Assembly: GCF_008312835.1 (NCBI RefSeq)
Contig: NZ_VSKS01000004.1
Coordinates: 62,001 to 126,000 of the forward strand
Reading direction: 5' to 3'
Source: Streptomyces marokkonensis
Lineage (GTDB): Bacteria > Actinomycetota > Actinomycetes > Streptomycetales > Streptomycetaceae
DNA: 64,000 nt
Below are positions 49,839 to 59,914 of the stretch, in pieces (the stretch's first letter is position 1; each line of letters opens with the position of its first letter). The position numbers were made by a program, and so were the translations under genes. The notes beneath the pieces are model-generated. The model was not told where the DNA came from and searched no databases. It was given only the letters and a program-made list of their open reading frames with translations.

Positions 49839-51210
49839 CGCCCGCCTCGTACAGTGCGTGCGCCGCCCGCAGGACCAGCGCGTCCCGGTGCCGGGCGGCC
49901 ACCAGCTGGAGCCCGATGGGCAGCCCGCCGGCGTCGGTGCCGACGGGCACGGTCGCGGCGGGCTGCTGGGTCATGTTGAAGGGGTACGTGAACGGGGTCC
50001 AGCCCGTCCAGCGGCGGTGGCCGGACCCCTGGGGCACCTCGGCGCCCGCCTCGAACGCCGTGACCGGCAGGGTCGGGGTGACCAGCAGGTCGTAGGTGTC
50101 GTGGAAACGGCCCATCCGGCGGCCCAGGTCCATCCGCACGTCCACCGCCGCCAGGTAGTCCGGCGCCGACAGGCGCGCGCCGACGCCGCAGATCTCCAGC
50201 AGCCCGGGGTCGAGCAGCTCCCGCCGCTCCCGGGTGAGGTGCTGGACCACCCGCGCCGCACCGGCGAACCACAGGGCGTGGAAGGCCTCCACCGGGTCGG
50301 TGAGATCCGGGTCGGTCTCCTCGACGTACGCGCCGAGCCCGGCCAGCCGCTCCACCGCGCGCCGCACCGCCGCCGCGACCGCGGGATCCACCCGCACCTG
50401 TCCGCCCAGCGACGGCGAGTACGCGACCCGCAGCCCGCGTACCCCGCCCGCGAGCCCGTCGGAGAAGGACCCGGACGCCGGTCCGAGCGCCGACCAGTCA
50501 CGGGAGTCCGGCGCCCCGATCACGTCCATCAGCAGGGCCGCGTCCGCCGCGTCCCGGGTCATCGGACCGACGTGCGCCAGCGTGCCGAACGCGCTCGCCG
50601 GGTACAGCGGGACCCTCCCGTACGTCGGCTTCAGCGCGAAGATCCCGCAGAACGCCGCCGGGATCCGCACACTGCCCCCGCCGTCCGTCCCCAAGGCGAG
50701 CGGTCCCGCGCCCAGCGCCACGGCCGCCGCCGCGCCCCCGCTGGAGCCGCCCGCCGTGCGCGTCGGGTCGTGCGGATTGCGGGTGATCCCGCTGAGGGGC
50801 GAGTCCGTCACCCCCTTCCAGCCGAACTCGGGGGTCGTCGTCTTGCCCAGGAACACCGCGCCGTGCTCCCGCAGCCGGGCCACCGAGGGCGCGTCCTCGT
50901 CCCAGCGGCCCGCCGGGTCGATCGTCCGCGACCCCTTCAGGGTCGGCGCGCCGCGCAGCAGCAGGATGTCCTTCACCGTGACCGGCACCCCGTCGAGCAG
51001 CCCGCGGGGCTCACCCCGCCGCCACCGCTCCTCGGACGCGGCGGCCCGCTCCAGAGCTTCCCCGGCGAACAGCCGGACGAACGCGTTCACCTCCGGCTGG
51101 ATCTCCTCCGCCCGCCGCAGCGCCGCGCGGGTCGCCTCCACGGGGCCGATCGCGCCGCTGCGGTATCCGTCGAGGAGCCGTACGGCGGTCAGTTCGGTGA
51201 GCTCGGACAT
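49819..51210 (-). CDS. Amidase-signature family amidase
   Basis: A 463-residue amide hydrolase. The Ser-cisSer-Lys triad is visible as GVPVTVKD (Lys about 76) and the signature GGSSGGAAAAVALGAGPLALGTDGGGSVRIPAAFCGI, in which the glycine/serine region carries both serines. The KPTYGRVPLYPASAFG segment follows as usual. The C-terminus holds DLLVTPTLPVTAFE. It is co-directional with the hydroxyacid dehydrogenase 17 bases upstream. It may hydrolyse an amide formed during solute catabolism. Confidence 0.9.
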   Translation of the reverse strand: MSELTELTAVRLLDGYRSGAIGPVEATRAALRRAEEIQPEVNAFVRLFAGEALERAAASEERWRRGEPRGLLDGVPVTVKDILLLRGAPTLKGSRTIDPAGRWDEDAPSVARLREHGAVFLGKTTTPEFGWKGVTDSPLSGITRNPHDPTRTAGGSSGGAAAAVALGAGPLALGTDGGGSVRIPAAFCGIFALKPTYGRVPLYPASAFGTLAHVGPMTRDAADAALLMDVIGAPDSRDWSALGPASGSFSDGLAGGVRGLRVAYSPSLGGQVRVDPAVAAAVRRAVERLAGLGAYVEETDPDLTDPVEAFHALWFAGAARVVQHLTRERRELLDPGLLEICGVGARLSAPDYLAAVDVRMDLGRRMGRFHDTYDLLVTPTLPVTAFEAGAEVPQGSGHRRWTGWTPFTYPFNMTQQPAATVPVGTDAGGLPIGLQLVAARHRDALVLRAAHALYEAGVTPAGS

Positions 51211-51227
51211 CCGGCCTCCCGGGTACG

Positions 51228-52175
51228 TCAGTGACCGGGTACATACCCGCGCTGCTTGTCGACCACGTTCACCAGCGGCTCGCCCGCCGCCCACCGCTCG
51301 TACAACTCCACGAACTGGGCGCCGAGTTCGTCACGCCAGCCGACGGTGTCCCCGCTCATGTGCGGCGACACGACCAGTCCCGGGAGCTCCCAGAGAGGGC
51401 TGTCCGGGGCGAGGGGCTCGGTCGCGAAGACGTCCAGCGCCGCGCCCGCGATCCACCGCCCGCGCAAGGCCTCGGCCAGCGCCTCCTCCACGACCAGCTG
51501 CCCCCGGCCGATGTTGACGAAGTGCGCGGACGGCTGCATCACACCGAACCGGCGGGCGTCGAACATGCCCCGCGTCGCCTCCGTCAGCGGCGCGGCGGCG
51601 ACCACCCAGTCCGCACGGGCCAGCAGCCGGTCCAGGTCCTCCGGGCCGTGGACGCCGGCCCGTGCGGTGCGCCCGACCAGCGCGGTCGTCACGCCGAGCG
51701 CCTCGAGGATGCGGCCGGTCTCCCGGCCGATCGGCCCGGAGCCGACCACACAGGCCCGGGTCCCGGCGAGCCCGCGCGACTCCCGGTGCCGCCAGGTCCG
51801 CTCCCGCTGCAACTGAAGCGTCCGCGGCAGATCCTTGGCGAAGGCCAGGACGAGGGCCGCCACGTACTCGGCGATCGGCCGGTCGAAGATTCCGCGCGCG
51901 TTGGTGACCACCGTGTCGGAGGCGGCCAGTTCCGGACAGAGCAGATGGTCCACACCCGCGCTCGCCGTGTGCACCCAGCGCGGCCGGGGCCCCGTGCCGG
52001 GCCACGCCCCGCGCACCGCGTGCGAGGTGAAGTCCCAGACCAGCAGGACGTCCGCGGACGGCAGACGCTCGGCGAGCGTCGACTCGTCCGCGTGCTCGAT
52101 CCTGACCCGGCCGGTGAGCCTGCCGAGACGGGGGAGCGGTTCGGCGTCCAGCACGAGCAGCGTGGGGGTGGTCAT
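51228..52175 (-). CDS. D-2-hydroxyacid dehydrogenase
   Basis: A 315-residue NAD(P)-dependent dehydrogenase. The Rossmann glycine motif is VVGSGPIGRETGRILEALG (about 147-165). ARADWVVAAAPLTEATRGMFD, FVNIGRGQLVVEEALAEAL (catalytic arginine region) and ALDVFATEPL, with LVVSPHMSGDT supplying the catalytic histidine, are all in place. The ATG at 52175 begins MTTPTLLVLDAEPLP. It is divergent from the EutA-like gene and upstream of the amidase in the same transcript. Confidence 0.9.
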   Translation of the reverse strand: MTTPTLLVLDAEPLPRLGRLTGRVRIEHADESTLAERLPSADVLLVWDFTSHAVRGAWPGTGPRPRWVHTASAGVDHLLCPELAASDTVVTNARGIFDRPIAEYVAALVLAFAKDLPRTLQLQRERTWRHRESRGLAGTRACVVGSGPIGRETGRILEALGVTTALVGRTARAGVHGPEDLDRLLARADWVVAAAPLTEATRGMFDARRFGVMQPSAHFVNIGRGQLVVEEALAEALRGRWIAGAALDVFATEPLAPDSPLWELPGLVVSPHMSGDTVGWRDELGAQFVELYERWAAGEPLVNVVDKQRGYVPGH

Positions 52176-52243
52176 GAGCCGCCGTTTCTCCGGGCCGGCC
52201 GGGGTCGTCGGGGAACGGAATGGCGGAGTCTGTGATGCGCGGA

Positions 52244-52272
52244 TTGACCACGCTCGCACCCGAACCTACGGT
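52244..52272 (+). promoter_or_regulatory. Promoter of the EutA-like operon
   Basis: TTGACC (52244-52249), 17 bases, TACGGT (52267-52272). It lies inside the longer possible reading frame that starts at 52220 and so supports translation from the ATG at 52337. Confidence 0.65.
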
Positions 52273-52336
52273 CGTCAACACGGGCGTTCTCACGATCCGT
52301 CGTGTGCTCGTCTCCCAGCGTGAGGCCGGTGCTGAC

Positions 52337-53173
52337 ATGGACGTCTCCTTCCTCGGTGGCCCCGGCCCGCAGCGCGGTGTCGGTGTCGTCGCCCCCTTCG
52401 ACTTCGCGCTGGACCGCGAGCTGTGGCGCTGGGTCCCGGACGACGTCTCCCTGCATCTCACCCGCACGCCGTACGTGCCGGTCGAGGTGAGCCTCGACCT
52501 CGCCCGGCTGGTCAGCGAGCACGAGACCCTCGGCGACGCGGTGCGCACCCTCCACGCGGTCGCGCCCGAGGTCGTGGCCTACGCCTGTACGTCGGGCAGC
52601 TTCGTCGGCGGGATCGTCGGCGAACGCGCCATGTGCGAGGCGATGAGCCGGGCCGGCGCGGTCCCGGCGATCACCACCTCCGGCGCACTCCTCGAGGCGC
52701 TGGTGGAACTGGACGTCCGCCGGGTCGCGCTGGTCACGCCGTACACCGTGTCGGTCACCCGGGCACTGGAGACCTACGTCGCGCGGGCCGGCGTCACGGT
52801 CACCGGCTGCGCGTACATGAGCCTGACCCGGCACATCTGGAAGGTCACCTACCGCGAGGTGGTGGACATGGCCCGGCGGGCGGCGGTCCCCGGACCGCTC
52901 GGCGCGGCGGCGGACGCGCTGTTCCTGTCCTGCACCAACCTCCCGACCTACGACGTCATCCCCCAGCTGGAGGCGGAACTACGCATACCGGTCATCTCGG
53001 CCAACCAGGTGACCATGTGGGCGGCGCTGCGCCGATTGGGTACCCGAGCGGTGGGACCGTATCAGGCGCTGATCGACGCGTCGGCGCGCTCCGGGACCGC
53101 ACCGCCGGGCCGGGCGTCCGGTCCCGTACTGCCCGACGTGCCGGAAGAGAAGCAGCAGGAAGGCTGGACATGA
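52337..53173 (+). CDS. Asp/Glu racemase-fold isomerase/decarboxylase (EutA-like)
   Basis: A 278-residue enzyme related to maleate cis-trans isomerase, arylmalonate decarboxylase and EutA. Both cysteine motifs are present: AYACTSGSFVGGI (about Cys80) and DALFLSCTNLPTYDVI (about Cys199). VVAPFDFALDRELWRWVP, VTPYTVSVTRAL and ISANQVTMWAAL follow the family. The ATG at 52337 is chosen because the promoter lies upstream of it. It overlaps the next paralogue by four bases (ATGA). It is probably part of the solute-degradation set. Confidence 0.85.
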   Translation: MDVSFLGGPGPQRGVGVVAPFDFALDRELWRWVPDDVSLHLTRTPYVPVEVSLDLARLVSEHETLGDAVRTLHAVAPEVVAYACTSGSFVGGIVGERAMCEAMSRAGAVPAITTSGALLEALVELDVRRVALVTPYTVSVTRALETYVARAGVTVTGCAYMSLTRHIWKVTYREVVDMARRAAVPGPLGAAADALFLSCTNLPTYDVIPQLEAELRIPVISANQVTMWAALRRLGTRAVGPYQALIDASARSGTAPPGRASGPVLPDVPEEKQQEGWT

Positions 53174-53901
53174 CCGCACTGGGATTCCTCTACCCGGGCC
53201 ACTCCGCAGAGGACGACTATCCGCGTATCGAGCAGTTGCTGGGCAGCGACATCCGGGTGGACCTGGTGCACACCGACATCGGTGAGGACGCCCACCGGGT
53301 GGACGCCCTGCTGCAGATGGGCGCGCCCGAGCGGCTGGCGGCCGGCCTCCAGCAACTGCGCCTGTCGGGCGCCGAGGCGGTGGTGTGGGCCTGCACCAGC
53401 GGCAGTTTCGTGCACGGCTGGGACGGTGCCCACGAGCAGGTGCGCAACCTGGCCCGCGCGGCGGGCATGCCCGCGTCGTCCACCTCCTTCGCCTTCGTGC
53501 ACGCGCTGCGGGAGATCGAGGCGCGGCGGGTCGCCGTCGGCGCCACCTACCCGGACGACGTGGCCGCGCTGTTCGCCGAGTTCCTGCGGGCCGGCGGCGT
53601 CGAGGTGACCGCGGTGCGCGGGTCCGGGATCGTCACGGCCGCGGAGGTCGGCACCTGGGGCGAGAAGGAGCTGTTCGCCCTGGCCCGCGCCGCCGACACC
53701 CCCGACTCGGACGCCCTGCTCCTGCCGGACACCGCCCTGCACACCGTCGCCCACATCCCCGCCCTGGAGAAGGAGCTGGGCAAGCCGGTCCTCACCGCCA
53801 ACCAGGTCACGGCCTGGGAGTGCCTGCGCCTGGCCGACCGCCGGGTGAACGCCCCGGAACTGGGGGCGCTGTTCACCCGGGAGCCGATCGTGCAGGTATG
53901 A
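53170..53901 (+). CDS. Second Asp/Glu racemase-fold enzyme, single cysteine
   Basis: A 243-residue paralogue of the preceding protein. The first cysteine motif is kept (VVWACTSGSFVHGW, about Cys75). The second is replaced by ALLLPDTALHTVAHI, with aspartate at the cysteine position. ANQVTAWECLRLADRRV closes the fold. One-cysteine members such as arylmalonate decarboxylase are decarboxylases rather than racemases, though they keep a different cysteine. It is coupled to the upstream gene (ATGA), so the two may form a heteromer. Confidence 0.82.
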   Translation: MTALGFLYPGHSAEDDYPRIEQLLGSDIRVDLVHTDIGEDAHRVDALLQMGAPERLAAGLQQLRLSGAEAVVWACTSGSFVHGWDGAHEQVRNLARAAGMPASSTSFAFVHALREIEARRVAVGATYPDDVAALFAEFLRAGGVEVTAVRGSGIVTAAEVGTWGEKELFALARAADTPDSDALLLPDTALHTVAHIPALEKELGKPVLTANQVTAWECLRLADRRVNAPELGALFTREPIVQV

Positions 53902-53976
53902 CGGCGGAATAGACGGGGGGTGCCTCCTGTTGTCGAGCGGGGACACCGCACGGCGAGACACAGGAGGCACCCCACC

Positions 53977-55058
<1,082 letters not shown>

Positions 55059-55083
<25 letters not shown>

Positions 55084-56924
55084 ACCCCGGGCGTGCCCAG
55101 CAGCTCGGAGATGCGGTCCGGCGACACCGGACGCGAGTACAGCCAGCCCTGACCGGTGTCGCACCCGATCCGGCGCAACCGGGTGGCCTGCGCCGAGGTC
55201 TCCACGCACTCCGCGGTGACCGTCAGACCCAGCCGGTGGGCGAGCTGCACCATCGCCTCGACGATGACCTCGTCCGCCGGGCTGGCCTTGGCGGCGCGGT
55301 CCTCGAGCTGGAAGCCCCGGACGAAGGAGCCGTCCAGCTTCAGCACCGACACCGGCAGCCGGCTGAGATAGGCCAGGTTCGAGTAGCCGGTGCCGAAGTC
55401 GTCGATGGCGATGCGCACGCCCATGTCGCTGAGCGCCTTCAGGGCCTGGAGCGGCCGTCCGGACGAACCCATGACCGCCGACTCGGTCAGCTCCAGCTGG
55501 AGCAGCCGCGGTGCCAGGCCCGTCTCGTCGAGGATGTCGGCGACGTCGGCCACCAGGTCGGAGTCCCACACCTGACGGACCGCCACGTTCACGCTGACGA
55601 AGATCGGCGGCCCGTCGGGGTGCTCCACCTGCCAGTCGCGGGCCTGACGGCAGGCGGTGCGCAGCACCCAGCGGCCGAGCGGCACGATCGAGCCGTCCTC
55701 CTCCGCCAGTGAGATGAACCGATTCGGCGTCAGGGTGCCGAACCGCGGATGGTGCCAGCGGACCAGCGCCTCCACGCCGTGCACCCGGTCGTCCTCCATG
55801 CCCACCAGCGGCTGGTACTCCAGCGCGAACTCGCCCCGGTCGATGGCGGGGCGGAGCGCGGACGCGAGGGCCTGGCGGGTCACGCGGTGGGCGTTGCGCT
55901 CCGGGTCGAACAGCGTCCAGCGGGCCTTGCCGTCGGCCTTCGCCCAGTACAGCGTCGTGTCGGCGGCCTGCATCAGCGCGGTGGGCGTGGTCCCGGCGGC
56001 GTGCCGCTCGACCACCCCGATCGACGCCGAGACCGACAGCATCCGGCCGGAGAGGTCGAAGGGCGCCTGGATCGCGCCGAGCAGCGACTCGGCGAGATCG
56101 GCGAGCTGGTCGGTGCCGGTGGAGTCCTCGACCAGCAGTGCGAACTCGTCCCCGCCGAGCCGGGCCACCAGCGGCGTGCCGGTCCTGGTCCGGCCGGCCT
56201 CCTCCGCGCAGCGCGTCAGCCGCTCGGCGACGGCGGCCAGCAGCTGGTCGCCGACGCGGTGGCCCAGGGTGTCGTTGACGGCCTTGAACCCGTCCAGGTC
56301 GAGGTAGCACAGCCCGATCCGGCCGGTGCCGCTCTCCTCGTACGACTCCGCCTCCAGCGCGGCGGTCAGCCGTTCGAAGAACAGGGTGCGGTTGGGCAGC
56401 CGGGTCACCGGGTCGTGCATGCGCAGGTGCCGCAGGCGTTCCTGGAGTTCGCGGTGGTCGCTGATGTCGGCGACCGACAGCAGCACACCCCCGTCGTCGG
56501 CGGGCAGCGGGGAGACGGTCACCCGCACCCACAGCGCGTGTCCCTCGGGGTGCTTCAGCCGGCGCGTGCAGCGCAGTCTGGCCCGCCGTCCGCGCAGCAT
56601 CTCCCGGTAGGCGTGCCAGGTGCGGGCGTCCGAGGCCAGGTCCACCAGGTCGGCGGCGGCGGCGCCGGTCAGCGTGCCGGGGTCGCGCCCGAGCAGGCCG
56701 GCGAGCGCGGCGTTTGCGCCGGTCACCGTGCCCTCGCGGTCGACCACGGCCATGGCGAGCGGCGCGGCCGTGAAGACGGAACGGTACGAGGGGGGCGACG
56801 GCGGCGACGGGGAACGCGGGGCGGGGGACCCGGTACCGGGAGATGTGATGATCTCACTCTCCGTGATCGTCGGCCGGTCGAGTTCCGTCGCGGGCGCCGG
56901 CCCTTCGGACGTTCCGCTCACCAC
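55059..56924 (-). CDS. cdgA: PAS-GGDEF-EAL cyclic-di-GMP enzyme CdgA
   Basis: A 621-residue protein. The PAS domain is at about 45-165, GGDEF at about 165-335 (intact [13 protein letters not shown], and [15 protein letters not shown]), and EAL at about 350-605 ([58 protein letters not shown]). Both catalytic motifs look intact, so it could make and degrade c-di-GMP. Position relative to cslA and lpmP matches S. coelicolor CdgA, a BldD target affecting development. No clear BldD box was seen upstream. Its 3' end overlaps the luciferase-like gene by 25 bases. Confidence 0.9.
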
Positions 56925-57274
56925 TCGCTCCCGCAGTGCACTCGATCGCTGTCCGCCGCTGTCCGCGGCAGGAAAGTCTCTCAGTACCAGGAAATGTGCC
57001 GATCATAGAGGCCCGCGCCGGGGCCTTCCAGCCACTGTCCGGCCTCCAGGACGGTTACGCATCTCTGCCCGATCGTTTCTGCCCACGCCTGGACGGCTTC
57101 TGCGGGCCTCCGACCAGTTGTGACGTTCCGTGAGTGCGCGGGGTGTCGACTCCGCCCGGCTTCGTCCGGATTCCCGCCGTTCTCACCCGTCCGGTGCAGT
57201 TGAACAGGACGCAGTATGACAAATACCCACAGTCTGGGGGGCGGTGTCCCGCGAACCGTCTCCCGGAGGTCCCC
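56925..57274. other. Divergent promoter region of cdgA and the metalloprotease
   Basis: About 350 bases without a supported gene. A plausible plus-strand promoter is TTGAAC (57200-57205), 18 bases, TACCCA (57224-57229), ahead of the metalloprotease. No operator palindrome was recognised. Confidence 0.4.
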
Positions 57275-58591
57275 GTGCCGCGTCAGCTCACCCCGAGAGG
57301 ACTCGGTCGTGAGGCGCTGCGGGAGCGGCTGAGCCGATCGGGTGTACGGCCCCGGCTGCGCAGCACGGCGGCGATGTGCACGACCATGTCGGCGCTCGCG
57401 GCGACCTCGATGCTGAGCGTGCCCTCCGTCGCCGAGCCGTTCTCCGCGGAGCCCTGCGCCCTCACCCGCACCGACGCCCACCACTCCGAGGGCCTGGACA
57501 CCTGGAACGCCGCCTACCCCCGCCCCGCCCGCCGGCTGGACGCGGTGATGGTGTTCCTGTCCTTCCCCGACGCGCACCCCCTGACCACGCCCGACGAGCT
57601 CGCCGCCGACCACTTCCCGGCGACCGGCACCTTCTTCCGGCGGGCCTCCTACGGCAAGTTCACCCTGCGCCCGCACCCCCTGCGGCAGTGGATCCGCATG
57701 CCGCGCCCGTCCACGGCGTACGCCATACAGCGCGACTGGACCGTCGCCCACCGCGCGGCCTATCTGCGCGACGCGCTCGCCGTGGCCGACCGGCACGTCG
57801 ACTTCTCGCGCTACGACATCGTGTACTTCGTCGCCGATCCGGACGCGCCGGGCGTGGACTCCGACGCCACCAAGGTCGTCAACCTGGACCGTCCGCTGCG
57901 CGCCGACGGCACCGACATCCGGCGGGTCGTCACCGTGTTCGAGAACCACCCCCCGGACCGGCTCGTCCTCGCCCACGAGACCGGACACGTCTTCGACCTG
58001 CCCGACCTCTACCACCGGCCCGTGGACGGCAAGGGCGACTGGGACACCCATGTCGGCGACTGGGACCTGATGGGCAGCCAGTTCGCCCTCGCCCCGGATC
58101 TGTTCGGCTGGCACAAGTGGAAGCTGGGCTGGCTGGAACCCCGGCAGGTGCGGTGCGTGCGGGACGCGGGGCCGGTGCGGCTCACGCTGGAGCCGCTGGG
58201 GGCGGGACCGGGGACGCCGGTGACCGGGGCCGCGGGGGCGCCGTCCTTCGGCCTCGGGCGGGGCACCAAGCTCGCGGTGGTGCGCACCGGCGCCGACAGC
58301 GTGCTCGCCTTCGAGGCGCGCGGGCCGGTCGGCAACGACGCGGCGGCCTGCCGACAGGGGGTGCTGGTCTACCGGGTGAACAGCGGCACCCGGTCCGGGC
58401 GCGGACCCGTCGAGGTCGTCGACGCCCACCCGCACACCGAGGCCTGCTGGGAGGACTCCGTCTACCCGCCGCTCGCCGACGCGCCGGTCGCCCTCGGCGA
58501 GAGCTTCACGGTGCCGGGGGAGTCCGTACGGGTGGAGGTGGAGGGGCGCACGGCGTCGGGGGCGTGGACGGTGAAGATCACCACCGGCTGA
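57275..58591 (+). CDS. Secreted M6-family metalloprotease
   Basis: A 438-residue exported zinc protease. The N-terminal signal (about 20-55, MCTTMSALAATSMLSVPSVA) leads to the catalytic domain with VLAHETGHVFDLPDLYH (HExxH, third ligand H in the following helix). DWDLMGSQFALAP and GWHKWKLGWLEPRQV are M6 signatures. Cysteines at CALTRTDAH and CRQGVLVY suggest disulphides. GTG 57275 follows CGGAGG and is chosen over upstream in-frame codons. It probably degrades extracellular proteins. The stop is followed by a strong terminator. Confidence 0.88.
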   Translation: MPRQLTPRGLGREALRERLSRSGVRPRLRSTAAMCTTMSALAATSMLSVPSVAEPFSAEPCALTRTDAHHSEGLDTWNAAYPRPARRLDAVMVFLSFPDAHPLTTPDELAADHFPATGTFFRRASYGKFTLRPHPLRQWIRMPRPSTAYAIQRDWTVAHRAAYLRDALAVADRHVDFSRYDIVYFVADPDAPGVDSDATKVVNLDRPLRADGTDIRRVVTVFENHPPDRLVLAHETGHVFDLPDLYHRPVDGKGDWDTHVGDWDLMGSQFALAPDLFGWHKWKLGWLEPRQVRCVRDAGPVRLTLEPLGAGPGTPVTGAAGAPSFGLGRGTKLAVVRTGADSVLAFEARGPVGNDAAACRQGVLVYRVNSGTRSGRGPVEVVDAHPHTEACWEDSVYPPLADAPVALGESFTVPGESVRVEVEGRTASGAWTVKITTG

Positions 58592-58607
58592 CCGGCGCGA
58601 GGTGGGT

Positions 58608-58648
58608 ACGCAGAAGGCCCCCCGCGTGAAGCGGGGGGCCTTCTGCGT
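58608..58648. terminator. 18-bp perfect-stem terminator
   Basis: ACGCAGAAGGCCCCCCGC (58608-58625) pairs exactly with 58631-58648 around a five-base loop. It lies between the metalloprotease stop and the convergent tRNA, serving both. Confidence 0.88.
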
Positions 58649-58652
58649 GTCG

Positions 58653-58726
58653 TGCGCCGCCAGGGACTCGAACCCCGGACCCGCTGATTAAGAGTCAGCT
58701 GCTCTAACCAACTGAGCTAGCGGCGC
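58653..58726 (-). tRNA. tRNA-Lys(CTT), copy 3
   Basis: Identical over 74 bases to the copies at 41548 and 45078. Its first ten bases overlap the end of the upstream minus-strand gene, whose TAG stop lies in the tRNA acceptor region. A TAATGT -10 lies at 58747-58742 within that gene. CCA is not encoded. Confidence 0.95.
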
Positions 58727-59310
58727 CTGCTGACGTCGTAGACATTAGCATCACGATCGGCGGGAGGAAAAATCGATATCCGCACGACCGCGCGGGCCGC
58801 CCGCACGGCCGCCCAGAGCAGCACCTCCGGGCCCGGCAGCCAGGGGCGACGGGTGTCCGGGGCGACCAGCCAGCGGGAGCCGGAGCGGGCGGCGGGCGCG
58901 GCCGCGCCGGTGAGGGCGGGGACGGTCACCGCGTCGCCGGTGCCGTGGCACAGCAGCGGCGGCACCCCGTCCGTCCGCGCGCCGCGCGCGTCCCACTCCT
59001 CCCACTCCATGAGGGCCGGCAGCCGCTGTGCCGTGCCCGGCGCGGCGAAGAGCAGCATCCGGCCGCGGAACTCCGCCACCGGACCCGAGCCCGGGCCCTC
59101 CTCCCACATCCGGTCCAGCATCCGGCGCCCGAAGACCGCGGGCGTGCTCACCACGTCGAAGACCACACCGCAGGGCAGCACCAACGGGGCGTCCGGACGC
59201 TCCCTCCACAGCGAGAGCGTGCTGCGCGGATGCGTTCCGGCCGAGGCGAGCCAGGCGGCACCGTCCGGGGTGACACCGCTGACGTCGGAGGCGTTCCGTG
59301 TGCTGCTCAT
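58717..59310 (-). CDS. Primase/polymerase N-terminal-like protein
   Basis: A 197-residue protein resembling the prim-pol domain used in actinobacterial bifunctional DNA primase/polymerases. WLASAGTHPRSTLSLWRERP with VLPCGVVFDVVSTPAVFGRRMLDRM and SGSRWLVAPDTRRPWLPGPEVLLWAAVRA are recognisable. Acidic catalytic residues cannot be placed with confidence, and no helicase domain follows. ATG 59310 begins MSSTRNASDVSG. The final codons and TAG overlap the tRNA-Lys 5' end by ten bases. Confidence 0.65.
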   Translation of the reverse strand: MSSTRNASDVSGVTPDGAAWLASAGTHPRSTLSLWRERPDAPLVLPCGVVFDVVSTPAVFGRRMLDRMWEEGPGSGPVAEFRGRMLLFAAPGTAQRLPALMEWEEWDARGARTDGVPPLLCHGTGDAVTVPALTGAAAPAARSGSRWLVAPDTRRPWLPGPEVLLWAAVRAARAVVRISIFPPADRDANVYDVSRRR

Positions 59311-59445
59311 GACGGACAGGTCTACCCGCCGTGAGGGAACGGTTCCGCAGAGTCGCCCGAACCGGTCACGCGGAGCCGGGTGAGCGAGTATCGTGCCCAC
59401 CCGGCATATGCCACGCCCGTTCGAGCAGGGGCCCCGGCGCGGGGC

Positions 59446-59811
59446 TCACGCGAGGTCGGCGTGCCCCGGGCCCTCGCCGCCCCGCATCAGCTCACGGCCG
59501 AACTCGACCATCTTCTTCGCGTAGTCCTCGGTCCACTCGGCGCGCTCGGCGATGTCCGCCGCCGTCAGCCGGTCGAAGCGCCGGGGGTCGGCCAGCTGGG
59601 CCGCCGCCATCGCCTGGAACTCCGTCGCCCGGTCCGCCGCGGCACGGAACGCGAGCGTCAGCTCGGTCGCCCGCTCCAGCAGCGCGCGCGGATCCTCGAT
59701 CGACTCCAGGTCGAAGAAGTGCTCGGGATCCGAGGCCGCCTCCGCGGGCTCGAACAGCAGGGGCGCGGGGCGTAGCCGCGGCTGCTCCCGACGCGGCGTG
59801 TGCTCCGCCAT
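59446..59811 (-). CDS. Conserved hypothetical protein
   Basis: A 121-residue, mostly helical, acidic protein. EHFFDLESIEDPRALLERATELTLAF, RRFDRLTAADIAERAEWTEDYAKKMVEFGREL reads as a bundle with a possible HTH-like C-terminal half. I do not recognise it beyond general Streptomyces conservation. No signal peptide or membrane helix. It is 104 bases after the helicase trio and could be co-transcribed with it. Confidence 0.6.
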   Translation of the reverse strand: MAEHTPRREQPRLRPAPLLFEPAEAASDPEHFFDLESIEDPRALLERATELTLAFRAAADRATEFQAMAAAQLADPRRFDRLTAADIAERAEWTEDYAKKMVEFGRELMRGGEGPGHADLA

Positions 59812-59914
59812 GACGTCTCCTTCACGTACGTCGCGATCGACCCCCAGGAAAGCGGGCCACCGTCCATTGTCCCGCGCCCCCGCAAGAGGGCCTCGTTCCG
59901 CCGGGAGCGGGACA

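Noticed and set aside
52220-52336. Earlier start for the EutA-like gene
   Set aside because: A TTGACC-N17-TACGGT promoter lies inside this segment, so translation from 52337 is more likely.
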